A stretch of 35,089 nt of DNA from Candidatus Nanopelagicales bacterium (lineage in GTDB: Bacteria > Actinomycetota > Actinomycetes > S36-B12 > CAIYMF01), in NCBI GenBank assembly GCA_017848795.1, contig JAFIHG010000036.1, positions 1 through 35,089 of the forward strand. The letters run 5' to 3'. The stretch's first letter is position 1; every line of letters starts with the position of its first letter. The translations under genes were made by a program, and so were the position numbers. The notes beneath the pieces were generated by a model. That model was not told the origin of the DNA, did not search any database, and saw only the letters and a program-made list of their open reading frames with translations. Positions 1-7,356 of the stretch are shown in pieces.

Positions 1-435
1 GCTCAGCGCCGCCAGTGTGTGCGGCAGGTGCGCCACGAGCACGTGCGCGGTCCCGACGGCGCGGGCGCCGCGGTTCGGTGAGAGCCGGCGCGCCAGTCCG
101 ACCTGCGCCCCCACACTCGGCGCACCGCCACCGGTGCGCCCGCGGCGGGCCCGCCACACCGTGAACCGGTCGGCCCCCGACGCCGCCGCGCGCGCCGCCC
201 GCCGCTCGCGCCGTTGCTGCTCGAGCCCGTCGCAGACGGTGGTGAACGCGACCGTCACCCGCGCCTGTGCTGCCGCAGCGGCGGCCTTGACCCGCTCGAG
301 CCCCTCCAGCATCGCCAGCAGTTCCCGCGCCCCGTCCCCATCCGTGGCGGTCGGCCCGTCAGCGGCCACCCGCGCCAGGGACTGCACCAGCGCATGCACC
401 TGCGCAGCGGTGGGAGCTCCAGCCCGGTTCGACAT
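1..435 (-). CDS. DUF222 / 13E12-repeat family protein, N-terminal fragment (HNH nuclease type), cut by window edge
   Basis: The reading frame starts with ATG at 433-435 and stays open to base 1 (145 codons), so only the N-terminal part is seen. After a short Ala-rich start it has a helical region (KAAAAAAQARVTVAF) and then the typical DUF222 stretch: 'GAQVGLARRLSPNRGARAVG' followed by 'LVAHLPHTLAAL'. In this family DUF222 usually precedes a C-terminal HNH endonuclease domain, which would lie beyond the window. Such proteins occur in many copies in actinobacterial genomes, and their role is not settled. The family call rests on the conserved VxLARRxSPxRG...LPHTLAAL pattern. The nuclease domain itself is an inference, not seen. 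Confidence 0.85.
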   Translation of the reverse strand, partial: MSNRAGAPTAAQVHALVQSLARVAADGPTATDGDGARELLAMLEGLERVKAAAAAAQARVTVAFTTVCDGLEQQRRERRAARAAASGADRFTVWRARRGRTGGGAPSVGAQVGLARRLSPNRGARAVGTAHVLVAHLPHTLAALS

Positions 436-552
436 GCGTACGATACTGGCAGACCCCTCCGACAACACCCCGACAACGAGCATCGACCCCCCACTCGACA
501 GCCCGGGAAACGGGCCGGCCCGCCCACCTTCACGATGATCGAGCCCAGCTGG

Positions 553-702
553 AGATCACTGCCACACGAACGTGGTCTCGACTACGCTCGACCACCGGAT
601 GGCCGCCTGCTCCTTGCAACGGCCGACCGGTCTCTGGGCCACACGAGGTGCTCCGCAACAGCGCAGACTCGCCCAACCACACGGTGATCGAGCGCAGTCG
701 AG
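553..702. repeat. Long direct repeat, copy 1 (with palindromic GGTCTCGAC core)
   Basis: This 150-bp segment recurs at 845-995 with only scattered differences. Both copies run from 'agatcactgcc' through 'acgaggtgctccgcaaca' to 'gatcgagcgc.gtcgag'. Each copy is bounded by a palindromic core of the form GGTCTCGAC..GCTCGACC on the left and the inverted form on the right. No protein-like frame is shared by the copies. It sits in the gene-free stretch 436-1175. Confidence 0.85.
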
Positions 703-756
703 TCACTTGGCGCCTGGTGGCGCGCCCGTCGACGCGTGAAAGACCGGGCGAGTACC

Positions 757-819
757 CGGTGGTCGAGCGCAGTCGAGACCACTTTGGTGATCATGGTCTC
801 GACTACGCTCGACCAACGG
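757..819. repeat. Inverted pair of REP-like palindromes (REPIN-like)
   Basis: At 758-782 the sequence reads ggtggtcgagcg then cagtcgagacca. At 794-818 the opposite orientation follows (tggtctcgac then tacgctcgaccaac). The two arms could fold into one long hairpin with a loop of about 11 bases, and each arm is itself nearly palindromic. The same core is present singly at 573-596, 683-707, 866-888, 977-998 and 1013-1038. I see no transposase here, so any mobilisation would have to be in trans. Confidence 0.75.
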
Positions 820-844
820 ATGGTTGCGTCCGCTCCTTCCGAGC

Positions 845-995
845 AGATCACTGCCGCATGAACGTGGTCTCGGCTCTGCTCGACCGCCGGATGGCCGCCT
901 GCTCCTTACAAACGGCCGACCGGTCTCTGGGCCACACGAGGTGCTCCGCAACAGCGCAGACTCGCCGAACCACACGGTGATCGAGCGCCGTCGAG
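845..995. repeat. Long direct repeat, copy 2
   Basis: This is the second copy of the 150-bp unit at 553-702. The middle part ('cgaccggtctctgggccac' and onward) is practically identical, while the palindromic cores differ by a few bases (ggctctgctcgacc for gactacgctcgacc). Confidence 0.85.
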
Positions 996-1040
996 ATCAC
1001 TGCCGGACGAACGTGGTCTCGGCTCTGCTCGACCACCGGA
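994..1040. repeat. Long direct repeat, truncated copy 3
   Basis: Directly abutting copy 2, the start of the same unit recurs (agatcactgcc..acgaacgtggtctcggctctgctcgaccaccgga as separate blocks) and then stops at about 1040. This suggests growth of the array by tandem duplication followed by loss. From 1041 to 1175 I see no repeat or gene, only the leader of the next gene. Confidence 0.75.
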
Positions 1041-1175
1041 CAGTCGCCAAACCTTGTTCAGTAGTGCATTCCCGGGCCGCCGGACGCGACGGGCCATGCG
1101 GAGCGTGAACAGCCGGATTGCCGCTCGTGGAGCGTGGGTCGACGATGGAGTCTCCCGCGACCGCAGAGGAGTTCG

Positions 1176-2018
1176 ATGTCGCCCAGTTGGCCTGCACGCG
1201 GCTGGGCGCTGATGAAGCGTGCCTACCAGGAGTCGCGGCAGGACCGCGTGCCGCTGCTCGCCGCCGGCGTCGCGTTCTACGCCTTCCTGGCGCTCTTCCC
1301 GACGCTGATCGCCCTCGTCATGCTCTACGGGCTGGTCTTCGACCCGGCGCAGGTGACCGACCAGATCCAGTCCCTGAGCGGTTCGCTGCCGGAGGGCGTC
1401 CGCAGCCTGTTGACCGACCAGCTGAACAGTCTGGCGGCGACGCCGCGTTCCACGCTCGGCCTGGGTCTGGCGATCTCGGTGGCGGTGGCGCTGTGGAGCG
1501 CGTCAAGCGGCATCGGTCACCTCGTCATGGCGGTGAACATGGCGTACGACGTGCCCGAGCAACGCGGTTTCGTCAGCCGCAAGCTGCTCGCGCTGGGGCC
1601 GACCTTCGGTGCCCTCGTGTTCTTCGCCATCATGCTGACACTTGTCGCGGTCGTCCCTGCGGTGCTCGACAACGTGCTCCCCGCCGGTCCGGTACAGATC
1701 CTGGCGCAAGCAGTGCGCTGGCTGCTCGTCGTGGTCTGTGCCGCTGTCGCGCTGGCCGTCGTCTACCGCCTGGCACCGGATCGGGACGGGCCGCGGATCG
1801 CGTGGGTGAGCATCGGCGCAGGAGTGGCGATCCTGCTCTGGGTCGTGGCTTCGGTCGGCTTCTCGATCTACGTCGACAACTTCGGCAAGTACGCCAAGAC
1901 CTACGGCGCGCTCGCCGGGGTCGCGATCCTCATGCTGTGGCTGTGGATCAGCTCGTACGCCGTCCTGCTCGGCGCAGAGATCAACGCGGAGTCGGAGCGG
2001 CAGGCACGAGCACCGTGA
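1176..2018 (+). CDS. YihY/virulence factor BrkB family membrane protein
   Basis: A 280-residue integral membrane protein with about six hydrophobic segments. The N-terminal amphipathic stretch 'RAYQESRQDRVPLLAAGVAFYAFLALFPTLIAL' is the hallmark of the YihY/BrkB family (formerly mislabelled RNase BN). It ends in 'GAEINAESERQ', matching the family's conserved GAEiNAE motif. The transport or scaffolding role of the family is not established. I chose ATG 1176, which has AGAGGAG at 1165-1171 just upstream. A GTG at 1134 in the same frame would add 14 residues without membrane character. Its 3' end overlaps the convergent methyltransferase gene by 38 bp. Confidence 0.9.
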   Translation: MSPSWPARGWALMKRAYQESRQDRVPLLAAGVAFYAFLALFPTLIALVMLYGLVFDPAQVTDQIQSLSGSLPEGVRSLLTDQLNSLAATPRSTLGLGLAISVAVALWSASSGIGHLVMAVNMAYDVPEQRGFVSRKLLALGPTFGALVFFAIMLTLVAVVPAVLDNVLPAGPVQILAQAVRWLLVVVCAAVALAVVYRLAPDRDGPRIAWVSIGAGVAILLWVVASVGFSIYVDNFGKYAKTYGALAGVAILMLWLWISSYAVLLGAEINAESERQARAP

Positions 2019-2610
2019 CCGCGAAGTCGGAGTCGTCGCGGAACGGGCGGACATCCCAGGTGGCGAAGCGGTGCTCGAGCGCGAGACCGGCTGCGGCGCA
2101 GTGCTCGTCGAACTCCGCGAGCGGGTAGCCGCGGTCCAGACCGAACCCGATCGCCAGCCGGCCGTCCGGAGCCATGTGGGCGCGCAACCGGGCCAGTACC
2201 TGCGCGTGGGTGTCGGGGGCGAGGAACGTCATCACGTTGCCGGCCATGACGATTCCGGTGAACGGCTCGCTCTCGCCGTGCGTGGCCAGGTCGAGCACGC
2301 TGAGGTCCGACTGGACCCACACCGGGCCCGGATGGTCGGCCTCGCAGGCCGCGAGCAGCACGGGGTCGACATCCACCCCCACGGCGTGGTGGCCGCGCCG
2401 GTGCAGCTCGGCGGTCAGCCGCCCGGTCCCGCAACCGGCGTCGAGCACCCGCGAGCGCGGCGGTACGAGGGCATCGAGGAACCTGGCCTCACCGACGAGA
2501 TCGGCGCCCTGGGCCGCCATGGTGCGGAACCGTTCGACGTACCACTGGGAGTGGTCGTCAGGCGTGTCGGTGAACCAGCGGGGCGGCGGCGGCGTAGGGG
2601 CGGGCACCAC
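1981..2610 (-). CDS. Class I SAM-dependent methyltransferase
   Basis: A 209-residue soluble protein. Motif I of class I methyltransferases is clear ('VLDAGCGTGRLTAELHRRG', about residues 54-72), followed by the acidic 'GVDVD' that binds the SAM ribose and a motif II/III region 'GNVMTFL..APDGRLAIGFG'. The substrate cannot be told. It starts with GTG (2608-2610), 34 bases after the acetyl-CoA synthetase stop on the same strand, so it may be the last gene of that transcript. Its end overlaps yihY tail to tail. It could act on a small molecule; nothing in the sequence points to RNA or protein. Confidence 0.85.
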   Translation of the reverse strand: MVPAPTPPPPRWFTDTPDDHSQWYVERFRTMAAQGADLVGEARFLDALVPPRSRVLDAGCGTGRLTAELHRRGHHAVGVDVDPVLLAACEADHPGPVWVQSDLSVLDLATHGESEPFTGIVMAGNVMTFLAPDTHAQVLARLRAHMAPDGRLAIGFGLDRGYPLAEFDEHCAAAGLALEHRFATWDVRPFRDDSDFAVTVLVPAAPTPR

Positions 2611-2644
2611 CCCATCCTGGCGTGCCCGCCCCGCGCCGCGCCCG

Positions 2645-4618
2645 TCAGCCCTCCGACTCGCCGCCGGCGAGGCCGGCGCTGATGAGATCCATCACCGTCG
2701 GGTCGGCGAGGGTCGTGACGTCGCCCAGCTCACGCTTCTCCGCCACGTCCCGCAGCAACCGGCGCATGATCTTTCCCGAACGTGTCTTGGGTAGTTCGGA
2801 GACGACCATGATCTGGCGGGGCTTGGCGATCGGCCCGATCTCCTTGGCAACGTGGTTGCGCAGCATCGTGGCGATGTCGCCGTTCACCGAGTCGGCGTCC
2901 CCGCGCAGGATCACGAACGCGACGATGCCCTGCCCGGTCGTCGGGTCGGTCGCACCGACGACCGCCGCCTCCGCCACGGACGCGTGCGACACGAGGGCCG
3001 ACTCGACCTCGGTGGTGGAGATGCGGTGCCCGGACACGTTCATGACGTCGTCGACCCGGCCCAGCAGCCACAGGTCCCCGTCCTCGTCCTTCTTCGCGCC
3101 GTCACCGGCGAAGTAGCGGCCCGGGAATCGCGACCAGTAGGTGTCCTTGTACCGCTGCGGATCGCCCCAGATGGTGCGCAGCATCGCCGGCCACGGCTCG
3201 GTGAGCACGACGTACCCGCCCGAGCCGTCGGGCACCGGATTGCCGGACTCGTCCACGACGTCGGCGCTCACCCCGGGCACCGGCTGCATCGCTGCGCCGG
3301 GCTTGGCGCTGGTGACCCCGGGCAGCGGACTGATCATGATCATGCCGGTCTCGGTCTGCCACCAGGTGTCGATCACCGGGGTGCGATCACCGCCGATGTT
3401 CGTGCGGTACCAGATCCACGCCTCCGGGTTGATCGGCTCACCGACCGACCCGAGCAGCTTCAGCGAGGACAGGTCGTGGGCCCGCGGGAACTCCACTCCC
3501 CACTTCATGAAGGTACGGATCGTCGTCGGCGCGGTGTAGAGGATCGTCACGCCGTACTTCTCGATCATCCCCCACCACCGGTCCTTCGCGGGGGTGTCCG
3601 GGGTGCCCTCGTACATCACCGAGGTCGCGCCGTTGGCGAGCGGGCCGTACACGATGTACGAGTGGCCGGTCACCCAGCCGATGTCGGCCGCGCACCAGTA
3701 GACGTCGGTGTCCGCCTTGAGGTCGAAGCAGGCCCAGTGCGTGTACGCCACGCCGGTGAGGTAGCCGCCGGTCGTGTGCAGGATCCCCTTGGGCTGCGCG
3801 GTGGTTCCCGAGGTGTACATGACGTAGAGCGGGTGCTCGGCGTCCATCGGTTCGGCGGTGTGCGCGTCGGACTGCCGGTCCACGATCTCGTGCCACCACA
3901 CGTCGCGGCCCTCGGTCCAGCCGATCTCCTGACCGGTACGGCGTACGACCAGCACCGAGCGGACGTCGGGGCAGTGCGTGAGCGCCTCGTCGACGGCCGG
4001 CTTCAGCGCGCTCGCCGCCCCGCGGCGGTACCCGCCGTCGGCGGTGATCACGACGTGCGCGTCGCAGTCGATGATCCGGCTGCGCAGCGCCTCGGAGGAG
4101 AACCCGCCGAACACCACCGTGTGCGGTGCGCCGATCCGGGCGCACGCCAGCATCGCGATGACCGTCTCGGGGATCATCGGCATGTAGATCGCGACTCGGT
4201 CGCCCTTCTTCACACCGAGCTCGAGCAGCGCGTTCGACGCTCGGCACACGTCCGCGAGCAGGTCGGCATAGGTGATCGTCCGGGTGTCACCGGGCTCGCC
4301 CTCCCAGTGGTAGGCGACCCGGTCCCCGCGCCCTGCCTCGACATGGCGGTCCAGGCAGTTGTACGCGACGTTGAGCTCGCCGCCGACGAACCACTTCGCG
4401 AACGGCGGGTCCGACCAGTCCAGGACCTCGTCCCACGGTTTGGCCCAGTCCAGGCGCCGGGCCTGCTCGGCCCAGAACGCCAGCCGGTCCTTCGCGGCCG
4501 CGGCGTACGCGCTCTCGCCGACGTTCGCCTTGGCCCGCATCGACTCCGGTGGTGGGAACCGACGCTCCTCGCGGAGCAGGTTGGACAGCGTCTGCTCGGT
4601 CCCTGCGTGTTGTGTCAT
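2645..4618 (-). CDS. acs: Acetyl-CoA synthetase (acetate--CoA ligase, AMP-forming)
   Basis: A 657-residue enzyme of the ANL superfamily that turns acetate, ATP and CoA into acetyl-CoA, AMP and PPi in the cytosol. The ATP-binding P-loop is '[19 protein letters not shown]'. The acetate-pocket motif '[11 protein letters not shown]' carries the Trp that limits the acyl group to acetate in Acs enzymes. The hinge region '[14 protein letters not shown]' and the C-terminal '[11 protein letters not shown]', with the catalytic Lys that is the usual acetylation target, are intact. ATG 4616-4618 follows GAGAGG at a good distance; an in-frame upstream start (4672) would add 18 residues unlike the family. 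It lies 76 bases after the acetate transporter and is probably co-transcribed with it. Confidence 0.97.
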   Translation of the reverse strand: MTQHAGTEQTLSNLLREERRFPPPESMRAKANVGESAYAAAAKDRLAFWAEQARRLDWAKPWDEVLDWSDPPFAKWFVGGELNVAYNCLDRHVEAGRGDRVAYHWEGEPGDTRTITYADLLADVCRASNALLELGVKKGDRVAIYMPMIPETVIAMLACARIGAPHTVVFGGFSSEALRSRIIDCDAHVVITADGGYRRGAASALKPAVDEALTHCPDVRSVLVVRRTGQEIGWTEGRDVWWHEIVDRQSDAHTAEPMDAEHPLYVMYTSGTTAQPKGILHTTGGYLTGVAYTHWACFDLKADTDVYWCAADIGWVTGHSYIVYGPLANGATSVMYEGTPDTPAKDRWWGMIEKYGVTILYTAPTTIRTFMKWGVEFPRAHDLSSLKLLGSVGEPINPEAWIWYRTNIGGDRTPVIDTWWQTETGMIMISPLPGVTSAKPGAAMQPVPGVSADVVDESGNPVPDGSGGYVVLTEPWPAMLRTIWGDPQRYKDTYWSRFPGRYFAGDGAKKDEDGDLWLLGRVDDVMNVSGHRISTTEVESALVSHASVAEAAVVGATDPTTGQGIVAFVILRGDADSVNGDIATMLRNHVAKEIGPIAKPRQIMVVSELPKTRSGKIMRRLLRDVAEKRELGDVTTLADPTVMDLISAGLAGGESEG

Positions 4619-4694
4619 GCCCTCGCCTCTCTCGTCACGTCCAGCCGGTGCGTCGCGGCGTACGAACCCCACCGCTGACGATCATGCCATCGGG

Positions 4695-5321
4695 TCATCG
4701 GGTGTGCGCCGGCGTCCGGGACTCCAGCGGCCACATCGGCAGCACGACGCGCTTCCACGTCGAGTTGGTCACTGCGGCGAAGGAGCCGTACCAGGCGAGG
4801 ACCGCGGTCACCAGCCCGAGCCAGCCGCCCACCTTGGTCATGCCGTCATTGGTGCCGAGCGCCCCGATGGTGAGGAACAGGAACGTCAGCGCCAGCACGA
4901 TGAACACGGCTGCCACGACGGCGTTGGTACGCAACGACCCGAGGATCATGTACGTCGTGAACACGGTCCAGGCCAGCAGGTAGAGCCCGACCGCCTGACC
5001 GGTGACGCCGTCCGCATATCCGACCATGAACCAGAACGAGATCCAGAACGCTCCGAAGGACGAGAACGCCACGGCGCCGAAGGTGTTCCCCTTGCGGAAC
5101 TCCCACATCCCGGCGAGCAACTGGGCCAGTCCGCCGTACGCGAGCGCCAAACCCAGGACGACGGTCTCTCCGCTGCCGATCAGGCCGGCGTTGAAGCAGC
5201 TCAGTACGAAGGTGGTGAGTGCGAAGCCGCCCAGCCCGAGCGGGCCCGGGTCGGCGATCTCCGGGTGCAGCGGAGCTTGGATGGGAGTGGTGCGCGTGGA
5301 CATCTCGTCGGTCGCGGCCAT
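4695..5321 (-). CDS. satP: Acetate uptake transporter, GPR1/FUN34/YaaH (SatP) family
   Basis: A 208-residue membrane protein with six predicted hydrophobic helices. The family signature 'NPAPLGL' appears near the N-terminus as 'ADPGPLGLGGFALTTFVLS', followed by 'GGLAQLLAGMWEFRKGNTFGAVAFSSFGAFW', which is highly typical of YaaH/SatP acetate/succinate channels. ATG 5319-5321 has GAAGGAG upstream. It sits directly between the LytTR regulator and acs on one strand, so the expected role is acetate uptake feeding Acs. The signature's first residue is Asp rather than Asn, a conservative change. Confidence 0.93.
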   Translation of the reverse strand: MAATDEMSTRTTPIQAPLHPEIADPGPLGLGGFALTTFVLSCFNAGLIGSGETVVLGLALAYGGLAQLLAGMWEFRKGNTFGAVAFSSFGAFWISFWFMVGYADGVTGQAVGLYLLAWTVFTTYMILGSLRTNAVVAAVFIVLALTFLFLTIGALGTNDGMTKVGGWLGLVTAVLAWYGSFAAVTNSTWKRVVLPMWPLESRTPAHTR

Positions 5322-5392
5322 GACGACTCCTTCGCGTGCGTTCGAGGACGGCGCTGCAACGCCAAGGCGCGCAGGCCCTTTCCCGAATGACG

Positions 5393-6211
5393 CTAGGCAG
5401 GACGGGAACGAGCGGCACCCGGGGCGGCAGGGGAATCGATCAGCGGCACCGCTGCCGCGACGAACGGTCGTCCGCGCGCCCCACCGTGGATCGCCCCGAG
5501 CCGTTCGCGTACCTGGTGCGCGTGGCGCCGGCTCACCGTGAGGACCGCGCCGCCGAGCCGGACGGTGGTGTGCCCGGACTCGACCCGCAGCTGCTCGACG
5601 TGGGGCAGCGAGACGAGCAGGCTGCGGTGGATCCGCGCGAACCCGGCGTCGGCCCACTGCTCCTCCAGCGCGGTGAGCGGCGTCCGTACCAGGTGGTGAC
5701 GGGTACGGGTGTGCAGCCGCACGTAGTCCCCGTGCGCCTCGACCCACAGCACGTCCGACCGGCGTACGAACTGCGTGACCCCACCGAGCTCGACGGCGAT
5801 CACCACGTCGTCCGGTTGCGGCTCGTCCGGCGCGCGAGCCGCCACGACCCGACGTACCGACTCGGCCAGCCGGGCGGGCTGCACCGGCTTCAGCACGTAG
5901 TCGACGGCCCGCACCTCGAAGGCGTCGACGGCGAAGTTCTCGTACGCCGTGACGAAGACGACCGCCGGCGCCCGCTCCGCGCGGGACACTGCCCGGGCCA
6001 CGTCCCGACCGTCCAGCCCGGGCATGCGCACGTCGAGGAAGAGCGCGTCGTAGTCCCGGCGGGCGAGCAGCCGCAGCGCCTCGGCCCCGCTGTCCGCCCC
6101 GCTCACGTCGTCGATCCGGCGGTCCTGCTGCAGCGCCCAGAGCAGGTCGGCGAGGGCGGGCGGCTCGTCGTCCACCGCCAGCACCCGCAGGCCGGTCCCG
6201 TCGCGGCTCAC
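5393..6211 (-). CDS. LytTR-family response regulator
   Basis: A 272-residue protein with an N-terminal receiver domain (acidic pair Asp14-Asp15, phospho-acceptor Asp60 in 'LFLDVRMPGLDG', conserved Lys in 'YVLKPVQPA') and a C-terminal LytTR DNA-binding domain ('DVLWVEAHGDYVRLHT...FARIHRSLLVSLPHVEQL'). LytTR regulators bind pairs of short direct repeats upstream of target promoters. Its ATG overlaps the kinase stop by 4 bases (6208-6211), so the two are translationally coupled. The 71-bp gap to the transporter (5322-5392) is the best place for a target promoter. After the LytTR domain there is a low-complexity Ala/Pro/Arg tail of about 25 residues. Confidence 0.95.
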   Translation of the reverse strand: MSRDGTGLRVLAVDDEPPALADLLWALQQDRRIDDVSGADSGAEALRLLARRDYDALFLDVRMPGLDGRDVARAVSRAERAPAVVFVTAYENFAVDAFEVRAVDYVLKPVQPARLAESVRRVVAARAPDEPQPDDVVIAVELGGVTQFVRRSDVLWVEAHGDYVRLHTRTRHHLVRTPLTALEEQWADAGFARIHRSLLVSLPHVEQLRVESGHTTVRLGGAVLTVSRRHAHQVRERLGAIHGGARGRPFVAAAVPLIDSPAAPGAARSRPA

Positions 6212-7314
6212 CGGACGCCTCTCGCCGCGTCGCGCGGAATCCGCAGCGCGACCCTGGTGCCGGCGCCAAGGGCGCTCTCCAGGGCCAGCCCGTACTCGGC
6301 GCCGTAGACCCGTCTGAGCCGCGCGTCGACGTTGAACAGGCCGACCGCGCCCGGAACCTCTCCGGCGAGAACGGCCCGTACGCGCTCGGGCGGCATGCCG
6401 GCGCCGTCGTCCTCGACGCTGATCACGGCCTCACCGCCGCGGTCCTCGGCACGCAGCCGGATGTGGCACGGTCCGGGGCCCGCCTCCAGGCCGTGCCGCA
6501 CCGCGTTCTCCACCAGCGGCTGCAGGCACAGGAACGGCACCGCGACGGCGAGCACGTCGGGACTGACCTGCAGGGTGACGTGCAACCGCTCACCGAAACG
6601 CGCCCGCTCCAGCTCCAGGTACTGGTCGACCGAGCGCAGCTCGTCGGCGAGGGTCGTGACGTCGGCGCCCCGGCGCAGCGAGTACCGGGTGAACTCGGCG
6701 AAGGCGAGCAGCAGCTCGCGGCTGCGGTCGGGATCGGTGCGCACGAACGAGGCGATCGCGGTGAGGGTGTTGTAGACGAAGTGCGGGCTGATCTGCGAGC
6801 GCAGCGCGGCGAGCTCGGCCTCGATCAGCCGCGTCCGGGAGCTGTCGAGCTCGGCGAGCGCGAGCTGACCCGACACCCAGCCCGCGAGTTCCCCGGTGGC
6901 GCGTACCAGGTCGGGGGTGTCGTCGTGCGCGAACGCGACGAGCGCTCCGACGGCCGCGTCCTCGACCAGCAGCGGGGCCGCGACGACCGCCCGCACCGGG
7001 CAGCCGGGCTCGGCGCAGTCGCCGGTCACGCCGTGCCGCACCGTCCGCCGGCCCTTGACCATGGCCTGCGCCGCGTGCGGGTAGGCGTCGGCCGCGTGCC
7101 CGCGCCCTTGGCCGTCCCAGGCGAGCAGCCGCTCGGCGTCGCACAGCGCCAGCGCCGGGACCGAGAGCAGGGCCCGCAGGTGCGGGGCGGCGCGGGCCGC
7201 TCCGCGCGCGGTGAGTCCGCGGCGCAGCGCGGGCGCCGCCAGGGTGGTGCGGTGCAGCGTCCGGTACGTCGTGCGCTGCGCGGCGGTCGAGAGCGGTCGG
7301 GTCGACGTGCTCAC
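6208..7314 (-). CDS. LytS-like sensor histidine kinase (soluble, GAF-type input domain)
   Basis: A 368-residue kinase. The HisKA_7TM/His_kinase family motif 'QISPHFVYNTL' places the phospho-acceptor at His178. The ATPase part has 'PLVENAVRHGLE' (N box) and 'DDGAGMPP' (G box). The first ~150 residues resemble a GAF sensor domain and contain the close pair 'CAEPGCPVR'. No transmembrane helix is visible, unlike the membrane-bound 5TMR LytS/BtsS/YpdA kinases, which suggests an intracellular signal. It starts with GTG 7312-7314, six bases after a TACCGT box. It forms a two-component pair with the next gene, upstream of acetate uptake and activation genes. Confidence 0.93.
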   Translation of the reverse strand: MSTSTRPLSTAAQRTTYRTLHRTTLAAPALRRGLTARGAARAAPHLRALLSVPALALCDAERLLAWDGQGRGHAADAYPHAAQAMVKGRRTVRHGVTGDCAEPGCPVRAVVAAPLLVEDAAVGALVAFAHDDTPDLVRATGELAGWVSGQLALAELDSSRTRLIEAELAALRSQISPHFVYNTLTAIASFVRTDPDRSRELLLAFAEFTRYSLRRGADVTTLADELRSVDQYLELERARFGERLHVTLQVSPDVLAVAVPFLCLQPLVENAVRHGLEAGPGPCHIRLRAEDRGGEAVISVEDDGAGMPPERVRAVLAGEVPGAVGLFNVDARLRRVYGAEYGLALESALGAGTRVALRIPRDAARGVR

Positions 7315-7320
7315 ACCTCG

Positions 7321-7326
7321 ACGGTA
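7321..7326 (-). promoter_or_regulatory. Candidate -10 box of the kinase gene (leaderless)
   Basis: On the minus strand TACCGT fits the actinobacterial TANNNT -10 consensus, and the GTG start of the kinase begins six bases later. Transcription would then start at or next to the start codon. A GAGG directly before GTG is too close for normal ribosome binding. Inferred from spacing only. Confidence 0.4.
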
Positions 7327-7356
7327 GTGCGGCCCGGCCGGGCTGTCCCGCTGGTG

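Noticed and set aside
553-1040. CRISPR array
   Set aside because: Repeats are palindromic but occur in both orientations, with irregular spacing and repeated spacers, and no cas gene is near.
3780-3850. Unusual P-loop in Acs ([10 protein letters not shown] instead of TSGSTGKPKG)
   Set aside because: The Ser/Thr and PKG residues that contact ATP are intact, and TTAxPKG variants occur in actinobacterial Acs as I recall them.
2852-4678. 608-codon plus-strand frame over acs
   Set aside because: Antisense shadow; acs has all ANL motifs in the other strand, and the shadow has no recognisable domain.
7332-7343. Perfect 12-bp palindrome GCCCGGCCGGGC after the nirK stop, as a terminator
   Set aside because: There is no loop beyond the central four bases, giving only a 4-bp stem, and no T-run; such GC palindromes arise by chance in this composition.
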